From the NCBI GenBank assembly GCA_009781535.1, contig WQXX01000049.1, forward strand, positions 1 to 7,676: a stretch of 7,676 nt of DNA, in the 5' to 3' direction. Below the pieces are notes generated by a model that saw nothing but the letters and a program-made list of their open reading frames with translations, was not told where the DNA came from and did not search any database. The stretch comes from Coriobacteriia bacterium (lineage in GTDB: Bacteria > Actinomycetota > Coriobacteriia > Coriobacteriales > UBA8131). Numbering within the stretch: the stretch's first letter is position 1; the number at the start of each line of letters is the position of its first letter. The position numbers were made by a program, and so were the translations under genes. Shown here one piece after another: positions 1-4,877 of the stretch.

Positions 1-2943
1 AAGTTCGGCGCCCTGGTGGGCAACCCGCCAGCGGCAGAACCAAGCATGGACGGGTATCTGTTCATGGGCTGGTACAAGGATGCCGACGGCAAAGAAGCCT
101 TCGATTTTTCCGTGACCATGCCCAATGGCCCTCTTGCGGCATATGCCAAATGGAAGCCGAACGACTTCACCCTTACGTATTACGACTCATTGAGCGCCAC
201 CGCGCTGCCAATAGAAGATTTTAATGGTTTTGAGAACTTCCAGCCTGTCGGCAAGGGTTTGCCAGTCGATTTTGATGACGCTCCCTACCAACCTGGCGAT
301 ATCATTGCAGGTATTGGGGCTTTTGAAGGTTGGTATGTGCAGGTAGGCAACATCTGGAGCAAATGGCCAGCTGACCGCCTTGTCACCGGGGATCTCAACC
401 TGTACGCAGGTTATCTGATCGATGGTTTTGTGGTTACCTACATCACCGATCCCGGCACGCCTGCCCCCATCGACGCCGACGAATACTGGCTTGGGCGACA
501 GACCCGCCTGTCTTACGGTGAGAATGTCAGCCACCCCGAGGGCAAGGTGCTTATCGGTTGGACAGCTTCCGACACCGGCACCGGCGGTGGCACCGGCGGC
601 ACCGGCGGCGGCAACGAGAGAGGCGGGGCGGGAGCCCTGCTCACACCGGGCGACTACTATCGGATACAGGCTGATACCACATTCACCGCCGTATACGCAG
701 ACCGCGACGACTGCATACAGATCGTCTACCATTCCAATTATCCCGGCGATGGCGCGAGTGGAGGGGAGACGGTCAGCGTATGGGTGCTGAGAGGCAGCGG
801 GACCGTAGCCTTGAAAGGCGCGATCTTTACACGTGTTGGCGCCAGCCTTGTCGGTTGGATGGATGCGCCCATAAATAACGTGGTGGACTACGAGCTCGGG
901 GAAGTGATTGCTGCTCCGACAGAAACCAAGCACGTGTACGGTCATTGGGTGGATAACGTCTATCGGATCACCTTTGTTGCGGGCGGCAATGGCATGTTGG
1001 TCGATTCCGCCAATCCTGCTCCTGCCGGCGCCACCACGATCCTCTACGATTCGATTTCTGGTGGCACGTTGTGGAACTCTGCGGTTGAGCGCGGTGTACC
1101 CGTGCCCACTCCGTCTGGCGGTTATGAGTTTGTTGCGTGGCACCTCGGCACCATCACCGGCGCTGTGGTGGAATTACCGCCAGCGGGCAATCCGGCGGTT
1201 TATAGCAACCTGATGTATGTCGCAGAGTTCCAGGAAAGACCCTACACGGTGACCTATGTTATCGAGGGCGGCACATGGGTCGATGGCACCAGCGCGAACA
1301 AGACAGAAACCGTCAAACACGGTGACGGTCTGGCAGCCATTCCCAATAATATGACCCCACTTACCGGATATCTCAATTACGGCAGCTGGGATGTCGACCC
1401 CAATCAGTACGGCGCGGTGATACGAGACGGTCTGGTCTTTACCTATACGTTCCAGCCGGTCGCTCCCGTAACGATTACCGTCAACAATGCCTCCAAGTTG
1501 TATGGCACGGCTGATACGCCCGGTTACAACGGCTTTACGGTGAGCGGTTTGACAGGCGATGCGCTCGCGGCTTTCATCGAGGGCATCTCTATTGTACGCA
1601 CGAATAACGATGAGAACGTCAAACGCAATGCTGCAGGTGCAGTTGAGGCGTACGAAGGGGTCCTCATCGCAACAGGATATCCGGAATCCGAGACACTTGC
1701 GGTAACCGTGGTATTTGGCAGCTTTACGATCATCCCGCGTTCGATTGTGCTGGCTTCTGCCTCGGACGGCAAGGTCTTTGACAATACGCCGCTGACCAAC
1801 AGCGAGGTTATCGAGACTGGCGATGGCTTTGCTGATGGCGAGGGTATTGATATTGCTGTAACAGGCACAATTACCAACCCAGGCTCTGTAAACAACACGT
1901 TCACGTGGAGCTTCAGGCAGGGAACCATTGCCACCAACTATGACATAACACCTTCCTATGGCCTGCTGGTTATCACGTCGACAGAAAATTCCATCGTCCT
2001 ATCGGCAGGCAGCGGCACTCAGGTCTATGACGGCTCCGCGCTTATCAACAACACTTTCAGCGCCTTGGTGCTTCCCAGTGGCGTGACCCATGTTTTTGCC
2101 ACGGTTTCCGGCTCCCAGACTGCTGCGGGGTCCAGCAACAATATCATCACCAATTATGCGCTATACAACGGTGCAGTGAATGTGACCGCGAACTACTCCG
2201 ACGTAACGCTGCTTCCCGGCACTCTGACCGTGACCCCGCGTCCGGTGACGATTACTGTCAATAACGCCACGAAGACCCTCGGCGCAACTGATCCAACCTT
2301 TACGGGGTCTATCACCAGCGGCAGCCTTGTGTCGAGCGGCGATTTGGGCGTCATTACCTATGCCCGCACGAATACCGTAGAAACAGCCGGTACGTATGCG
2401 AGGGTGCTTACGGCGCGTTATGTGGCAAACACTAATTACGTAGTGACGGTTGTTCCAGGCAACTTTACCATTACCGCTGCTGCGACTCCGCCGCCTGTTA
2501 CGCCGCCTACCACTCCGCCTGTTCTGATTCCTGACGCCCCGACTGCGACGACCAACTTTGCTGCTTGGGCGCTCGTCAACTTGATTCTTGCGGTTGTCGG
2601 TATGCTCGCAGCCGTTGCAATGCTTGTCGCCTTTGCCTTTGGGCGCAAGGAAAACGATGTGAGTGCCGAGGCATTCGCTGGCAAAGATGTTGACGAGGGG
2701 GAGGAGAAGCAGCGTCGCAAGCGTCTGACCTGGCGCATCATAAACGTTGCTGCCGGCGTTGCGGCTGTTATCCTGTTCCTTCTGACCGAAGACATCACGC
2801 TTCCGATGACGCTGGTCGACTCCATGACCATCTGGCAGCTTGTTGTGTTTGTGTTCCAGATTGCCTTTGGCGTCCTGGCGCTGAAAAAGAAGAAAGAGGT
2901 AGAGACGAGCGAGGCGCCTACCCTTGTTACGATCTCAGCCTAA
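1..2943 (+). CDS. Large cell-surface protein with InlB-type repeats, MBG modules and C-terminal membrane anchor (5' partial)
   Basis: The frame is open from base 1 to the TAA at 2941-2943, giving 980 visible residues; the true start and any signal peptide lie upstream. Residues 1-50 are a recognisable InlB/Listeria-Bacteroides beta repeat (GYLFMGWYKD, then AYAKW). About five more diverged repeats follow to residue 488, each ending in a YAGY, YGHW or VAEF-like strand. Four MBG-like modules lie at about 490-580, 582-660, 662-748 and 749-826; the first and last both open with VTITVNNA. A Pro/Thr linker (829-847) leads to three hydrophobic helices (about 855-880, 911-928, 942-961) separated by a charged loop (RKEND to KQRRKR) and ending in KKKKE. 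There is no LPXTG sorting motif, so I infer anchoring by the helices with the repeats outside. Such proteins are usually adhesins or S-layer-like stalks, but the ligand cannot be read from sequence. Confidence 0.88.
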   Translation, partial: KFGALVGNPPAAEPSMDGYLFMGWYKDADGKEAFDFSVTMPNGPLAAYAKWKPNDFTLTYYDSLSATALPIEDFNGFENFQPVGKGLPVDFDDAPYQPGDIIAGIGAFEGWYVQVGNIWSKWPADRLVTGDLNLYAGYLIDGFVVTYITDPGTPAPIDADEYWLGRQTRLSYGENVSHPEGKVLIGWTASDTGTGGGTGGTGGGNERGGAGALLTPGDYYRIQADTTFTAVYADRDDCIQIVYHSNYPGDGASGGETVSVWVLRGSGTVALKGAIFTRVGASLVGWMDAPINNVVDYELGEVIAAPTETKHVYGHWVDNVYRITFVAGGNGMLVDSANPAPAGATTILYDSISGGTLWNSAVERGVPVPTPSGGYEFVAWHLGTITGAVVELPPAGNPAVYSNLMYVAEFQERPYTVTYVIEGGTWVDGTSANKTETVKHGDGLAAIPNNMTPLTGYLNYGSWDVDPNQYGAVIRDGLVFTYTFQPVAPVTITVNNASKLYGTADTPGYNGFTVSGLTGDALAAFIEGISIVRTNNDENVKRNAAGAVEAYEGVLIATGYPESETLAVTVVFGSFTIIPRSIVLASASDGKVFDNTPLTNSEVIETGDGFADGEGIDIAVTGTITNPGSVNNTFTWSFRQGTIATNYDITPSYGLLVITSTENSIVLSAGSGTQVYDGSALINNTFSALVLPSGVTHVFATVSGSQTAAGSSNNIITNYALYNGAVNVTANYSDVTLLPGTLTVTPRPVTITVNNATKTLGATDPTFTGSITSGSLVSSGDLGVITYARTNTVETAGTYARVLTARYVANTNYVVTVVPGNFTITAAATPPPVTPPTTPPVLIPDAPTATTNFAAWALVNLILAVVGMLAAVAMLVAFAFGRKENDVSAEAFAGKDVDEGEEKQRRKRLTWRIINVAAGVAAVILFLLTEDITLPMTLVDSMTIWQLVVFVFQIAFGVLALKKKKEVETSEAPTLVTISA
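574..612 (+). repeat. ACCGGC/GGC short tandem repeat coding Thr-Gly tract
   Basis: Inside the surface-protein gene, codons 192-204 alternate ACC with runs of one to three GGC/GGT codons, giving TGTGGGTGGTGGG. The tract sits inside one beta repeat, between a WTAS strand and the YRIQADTTFTAVYAD strand, and probably forms a flexible loop. The near-identical hexamers could slip during replication, and in-frame length changes would be tolerated. Confidence 0.75.
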
Positions 2944-2976
2944 AAGGGTTATCCCGCCTGTCGCCCCGCCTATCAA

Positions 2977-3015
2977 GTCCCCGCGGGCGCCTGCTACACA
3001 GGCGCCCGCGGGGAC
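2977..3015. terminator. Perfect 17-bp GC-rich hairpin after the surface-protein gene
   Basis: GTCCCCGCGGGCGCCTG (2977-2993) pairs perfectly with CAGGCGCCCGCGGGGAC (2999-3015) around a 5-base loop, CTACA. It starts 33 bases after the stop codon of the surface-protein gene. No U-run follows directly, so termination probably relies on the adjacent T-rich hairpin. The symmetry would also allow action on transcripts from the other strand. Confidence 0.65.
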
Positions 3016-3060
3016 GGACAAAAGGGACGGGACGGTTTTGTTCGATTTTGTCCCTTTTAT
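3016..3060 (+). terminator. Second, T-rich terminator-like hairpin
   Basis: AAAAGGGAC (3020-3028) is perfectly complementary to GTCCCTTTT (3050-3058), giving a GGGAC/GTCCC core flanked by an A-tract and a T-tract, as in intrinsic terminators. An alternative pairing of GGACAAAA (3016-3023) with TTTTGTCC (3046-3053) competes with it. The loop is long (about 21 bases) and T-rich. Together with the preceding 17-bp hairpin this is the likely transcription end of the surface-protein gene. Confidence 0.55.
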
Positions 3061-3103
3061 GTCGCCCCAGACTTGGTCTGGGGCCTAGAGGGTGAGCTGT
3101 AGG
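3060..3103 (+). repeat. Dispersed TGTCGCCC repeat, short copy
   Basis: These 44 bases equal the first 44 bases of the last unit of the tandem array near yacP, including the 8-bp stem CCCCAGAC (3065-3072) / GTCTGGGG (3076-3083) with loop TTG. The copy is bounded by GTCGCC (3061-3066) and GGCGAC (3102-3107), which are inverted relative to each other. It lacks the second half of the unit. Confidence 0.75.
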
Positions 3104-3110
3104 CGACGAA

Positions 3111-3152
3111 TGTCGCCCTGAGCGAAAGGCGAAGCCTGAAGCCGAAGGGTCT
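3111..3152 (+). repeat. Related REP-like palindromic element
   Basis: This element also opens with TGTCGCCC and then changes to a GAGCGAAAGGCGAAGCC stretch ending in GAAGGGTCT. It contains the small hairpin AGGC-GAA-GCCT (3127-3137), and outer CCCT/AGGG arms at 3117-3120 and 3146-3149. It resembles the general style of bacterial extragenic palindromes. No second copy is present in the window. Confidence 0.4.
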
Positions 3153-3180
3153 AATGGAAGAGTTATAGAGTTGGCTAAGT

Positions 3181-3290
3181 TGTCGCCCAGAAAACCTGGT
3201 ATATTATTTATGTCGCCCCAGACCTGATCTGGGGCCTAGAGGGTGAGCTGTAGGATGCCTGAATATGTCCGACAAAAACCCGTGCATTGA
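3181..3290 (+). repeat. Dispersed repeat: degenerate fragment plus near-full copy
   Basis: A degenerate piece (TGTCGCCCAGAAAACCTGG, from 3181) is followed at 3211 by a copy matching the 96-bp unit through GACAAAAACC (to 3280) and then diverging. As in the later copies, it contains the CCCCAGA/TCTGGGG stem and an ATG (3255) opening MPEYVRQKP. Here that frame ends after 11 codons at the TGA 3288-3290. The -35 box of the brnT/brnA promoter overlaps the end of this copy. Confidence 0.7.
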
Positions 3291-3314
3291 CAGAGGGATT
3301 TCTGTAGTTATAAT
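3287..3314 (+). promoter_or_regulatory. Consensus sigma-70-type promoter for the brnT remnant and brnA
   Basis: TTGACA (3287-3292) and TATAAT (3309-3314) match both consensus hexamers exactly, with a 16-bp spacer. The expected start, about 7 bases past the -10, falls on the A of the ATG at 3321. Transcripts would therefore be leaderless for the toxin remnant. The -35 lies at the junction with a dispersed repeat copy. Confidence 0.75.
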
Positions 3315-3320
3315 ATAATT

Positions 3321-3401
3321 ATGAAAGCATTATTTTTCGAATGGGACGAGCAAAAGAACAGCGCAACAAAGAACGAGATGAGAAGCTATGAAAACCGATG
3401 A
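3321..3401 (+). pseudogene. BrnT-type toxin remnant with internal deletion
   Basis: This 26-codon frame begins MKALFFEWDEQKN, which matches the FEWDxxKN opening of BrnT ribonuclease toxins, and ends ATKNEMRSYENR, which resembles the BrnT C-terminal tail (ISARxATKxE...YE). BrnT proteins are normally about 90 residues, so the whole catalytic middle is missing. The two ends remain in one frame, which suggests a clean in-frame deletion rather than gradual decay. The frame overlaps the start of the antitoxin gene by 14 bases, the usual toxin-first brnTA arrangement. No ribosome binding site precedes it and the predicted transcript begins at its ATG. The product cannot be an active toxin; it may persist because its promoter and translation serve brnA. 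The family assignment is by memory of motifs, without alignment. Confidence 0.65.
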
Positions 3402-3612
3402 AATGAGAACAGAATACGATTTTGCAAACTCAAGATCGAATCCCTATGCTGCGTGCCTCAGAAAACAGATAACCATCCGTATTGATGAGAGAGCGATTAA
3501 TTATTTCAAGGAACAGGCGGCTGAAGTGGGCGTGCCGTATCAAAGTCTTATCAATATGTATCTATCCGATTGCGCGAGCAATCAAAAAAAGCTTCATCTT
3601 GAATGGGTATGA
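3388..3612 (+). CDS. brnA: BrnA-like antitoxin / DNA-binding protein
   Basis: The 74-residue product has the BrnA layout: an N-terminal toxin-contact segment (EYDFANSRSNPYA, about residues 9-21), the linker LRKQ, then a ribbon-helix-helix-type region with the strand ITIRIDE (about 28-34), helix INYFKEQAAEVG and helix YQSLINMYLSDCA. BrnA antitoxins neutralise BrnT and repress their own operon through this fold. ATG 3403 (MRTEYDF) is an alternative start close to the family's usual N-terminus; ATG 3388 is given because it overlaps the toxin frame. Neither has a strong Shine-Dalgarno sequence; only the purine-rich GAGATGAGAAG lies upstream. With its toxin partner gutted it is effectively an orphan and may act only as a repressor of its own promoter or of related loci. 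Its AT-rich composition, unlike the flanking core genes, suggests acquisition. Confidence 0.8.
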   Translation: MKTDEMRTEYDFANSRSNPYAACLRKQITIRIDERAINYFKEQAAEVGVPYQSLINMYLSDCASNQKKLHLEWV

Positions 3613-3666
3613 TAACCCAACGCCGAATGGAGGCGCCTGGTTGAGGAGAGCCATAGGATGAAAGAA

Positions 3667-3932
3667 TGTCGCCCCAGACCTGATCTGGGGCCTAGAGGGT
3701 GAGCTGTAGGATGCCTGAATATGTCCGACAAAAACCTGGTGTATTGGCAATGACGTATCGCATGTCGCCCCAGACCTGATCTGGGGCCTAGAGGGTGAGC
3801 TGTAGGATTCTTACGTATGTCCGACAAAAACCTGGCGTATTGGCAATGACGTATCGCATGTCGCCCCAGACTTGGTCTGGGGCCTAGAGGGTGAGCTGTA
3901 GGATGCCTGAATATGTCCGACAAAAACCTGGT
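3667..3932 (+). repeat. Tandem array, 96-bp period (2 full units and one 74-bp partial unit)
   Basis: Units start at 3667, 3763 and 3859, each with TGTCGCCCC. Each has a CCCCAGA/TCTGGGG stem (a perfect 8-bp CCCCAGAC/GTCTGGGG in the last), then CCTAGAGGGTGAGCTGTAGG, a variable decamer, and ATGTCCGACAAAAACCTGG. The decamer is ATGCCTGAAT in units 1 and 3 and ATTCTTACGT in unit 2. Units 1 and 2 continue with GTATTGGCAATGACGTATCG; the third is cut off at 3932, where the yacP coding sequence takes over. TGTCG at the head and CGACA near the end are inverted relative to each other. Because 96 is a multiple of 3, the minus strand stays open through the array, but nothing suggests that it is a gene. 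Confidence 0.9.
3864..3882 (+). promoter_or_regulatory. Hairpin and ribosome-binding region supplied by the repeat upstream of yacP
   Basis: CCCCAGAC (3864-3871) and GTCTGGGG (3875-3882) form a perfect 8-bp stem with a TTG loop. The candidate Shine-Dalgarno GAGGG (3887-3891) lies a few bases downstream, about 11 bases before ATG 3903. Both belong to the repeat unit. An effect of the stem on translation is possible but unproven. Confidence 0.4.
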
Positions 3933-4505
3933 GGAAAGACACTCCTTCTTGTTGATGGCTACAACGTGCTGCGCAGCAGCGGGCTGTATGAGGAGTTCTA
4001 TGCCGCAGCTTCTGAGACGGGCTTTTCTGCAGGACAAAAACCAGCTCCGTCGGCGGACTACTCATACGACACCTTTAACGCTGTGCGCGAGGCGCTTATC
4101 GGAGACGTCGCTGTGTTCGCGCATCGGCGCTACGAAGCGACAGTAGTATTTGACGGCGCCGGCAATCCGTCCTCAGTTGGCTCGCGAACTGATGTTGGTG
4201 GAGTGGGGGTCATCTTCTCATCAGCGAACACGAGTGCCGACTCTACTATCGAGGAACTGGCGCGCCGTGCAGCCGAAGCCGGCCGCGATGTGCTGGTGAT
4301 AACCTCGGACGCAGCCACGCAATGGACGGTTATCGGCAAACGGATCACACGCATGTCCGCGGCTGGCTTTGCCGACGAGATGCGCGCACTGAGAAAAGCC
4401 ACCGTCAACGAGATAAAGGCTGTTGCAAAAAAGAACACGTTGGGGGAGCGCATAGACGAGCAGACCCGTGAGAAACTTGCTCGCCTCGCCCGCGGTCAAA
4501 GCTGA
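3903..4505 (+). CDS. yacP: NYN-domain ribonuclease, YacP/Rae1 family
   Basis: The protein (200 residues from ATG 3903) matches the YacP/Rae1 PIN-like NYN fold. It shows the first strand LLLVDGYNVL (from residue 14, Asp18), the strand ATVVFDGAGN (Asp84), the helix start TSADSTIEELA (Asp113, Glu117), the TSDAATQWTVIG motif (Asp136), and a basic C-terminal helix. In Bacillus subtilis Rae1 is a ribosome-associated endoribonuclease that cuts mRNA in the A site; the same role here is inference. The segment between the first strand and VVFD is longer than in the Bacillus protein. GTG 3891 is a possible earlier start (MSCR added). The first residues, MPEYVRQKPG, are encoded by the tandem repeat, and the family normally begins only a few residues before LLLVDGYN. 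Its GC-rich codon use resembles uvrC, unlike the AT-rich DNA on both sides. Confidence 0.87.
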   Translation: MPEYVRQKPGGKTLLLVDGYNVLRSSGLYEEFYAAASETGFSAGQKPAPSADYSYDTFNAVREALIGDVAVFAHRRYEATVVFDGAGNPSSVGSRTDVGGVGVIFSSANTSADSTIEELARRAAEAGRDVLVITSDAATQWTVIGKRITRMSAAGFADEMRALRKATVNEIKAVAKKNTLGERIDEQTREKLARLARGQS

Positions 4506-4522
4506 CAATAGCGAACAAATGT

Positions 4523-4551
4523 TTGACAAATCAGGAGTATTATGTTAGTAT
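4523..4551 (+). promoter_or_regulatory. Strong promoter with no adjacent gene
   Basis: TTGACA (4523-4528), a 17-bp spacer and TAGTAT (4546-4551) form a near-consensus promoter 18 bases after the yacP stop. The predicted start is near 4558. The 11-base palindrome GTATT-T-AATAC (4548-4558) overlaps the -10 and start site. The next gene with a ribosome binding site begins about 250 bases downstream, so the product is either a long leader for the micro-ORF/HTH operon or a small RNA. Confidence 0.55.
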
Positions 4552-4558
4552 TTAATAC

Positions 4559-4754
4559 ACTGATGTCGAGGCGATGATAGTCTCGAGCTTATTCCATACA
4601 TCGTTTGCAAATCAATAGAATAACTAAACTACATGAGAGCTTAAGCAGTGTCTGTCACATTGCGGGAAAGAAGAGGTCGGAGTATAAACAAGAAGGGAGA
4701 AACACAAAATTAAATACTAGAAAACCTAAATAATATACTATTAACAATATATTA
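4559..4754. other. AT-rich non-coding stretch, possible leader or small RNA
   Basis: No frame with a credible start and length is present. The stretch is very AT-rich: 4681-4740 has only 14 G or C in 60. A small fold is possible near its 5' end, with TCGAG (4566-4570) pairing with CTCGA (4582-4586) and GATGT (4562-4566) alternatively pairing with ACATC (4598-4602). No tRNA or riboswitch was recognised. Its 3' end merges with the operator-like inverted repeat. Confidence 0.35.
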
Positions 4755-4758
4755 TTTA
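4727..4758. promoter_or_regulatory. Operator-like 11-bp inverted repeat
   Basis: TAAATAATATA (4727-4737) is the exact reverse complement of TATATTATTTA (4748-4758), separated by 10 bases, so the arm centres are 21 bp or two helical turns apart. The right arm overlaps the -35 of the next promoter. A 10-bp palindrome, CTTCATGAAG (4762-4771), sits in that promoter's spacer, and TACTAGTA (4780-4787) overlaps its -10. The layout suits a dimeric regulator, plausibly the HTH protein encoded downstream. Confidence 0.55.
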
Positions 4759-4783
4759 CTACTTCATGAAGAATCGTTATACT
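4755..4783 (+). promoter_or_regulatory. Promoter of the micro-ORF/HTH operon
   Basis: TTTACT (4755-4760) and TATACT (4778-4783) are separated by 17 bp; the predicted start is near 4790. The Shine-Dalgarno GGAGG (4795-4799) follows almost at once, before ATG 4806, so the leader is very short. The promoter is enclosed by the inverted repeats described for the operator. Confidence 0.6.
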
Positions 4784-4805
4784 AGTAATATATCGGAGGT
4801 ATTAG

Positions 4806-4877
4806 ATGAAACATTTTGGAAAAGCAGGCATAATCAGTCGCTTCGAGCAGCTTGATGACATAATTGAGGAAGCATAA
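4806..4877 (+). CDS. 23-residue micro-ORF, coupled to the downstream HTH gene
   Basis: GGAGG at 4795-4799 lies 6 bases before ATG 4806, a good ribosome binding site. The peptide begins MKHFGKAGIISRF and ends EQLDDIIEEA, an amphipathic acidic helix-like tail. Its TAA (4875-4877) overlaps the next ATG (4877-4879) in a TAATG junction, a hallmark of translational coupling. Its coding sequence also carries the Shine-Dalgarno of the next gene, GAGGA at 4866-4870. I do not recognise the peptide. It may be a leader peptide, a tiny partner protein of the HTH regulator, or the stump of a longer partner gene cut short by a stop codon. Confidence 0.55.
   Translation: MKHFGKAGIISRFEQLDDIIEEA

Noticed and set aside
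16..18. GTG as the true start of the surface-protein gene
   Set aside because: The frame is open back to base 1, and the first residues are already inside a beta repeat with no signal peptide, so the gene is cut by the window edge.
187..1143. Long minus-strand frame of 318 codons inside the surface-protein gene
   Set aside because: It is a shadow of the GC-rich coding strand with no domain resemblance; the + frame has clear InlB-type repeats throughout.
3667..3932. CRISPR array
   Set aside because: The whole 96-bp unit is repeated, including what would be the spacer; there are no unique spacers and no cas genes.
3594..4065. Two minus-strand open frames across the tandem array, with a repeated 32-residue unit (RFLSDIFRHPTAHPLGPRSG)
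   Set aside because: The 96-bp period is a multiple of three, so any frame without a stop stays open. There is no ribosome binding site or promoter, and they overlap yacP. The repetitive product is explained by the DNA repeat.
4542..4577. 12-codon frame with AGGAG upstream, after yacP
   Set aside because: It overlaps the -10 of the 4523-4551 promoter, so it would not be transcribed from it, and it is too short to support alone.
4559..4754. tRNA or known riboswitch in the AT-rich gap
   Set aside because: No cloverleaf, T-loop consensus or recognisable aptamer core was found; only short local pairings.
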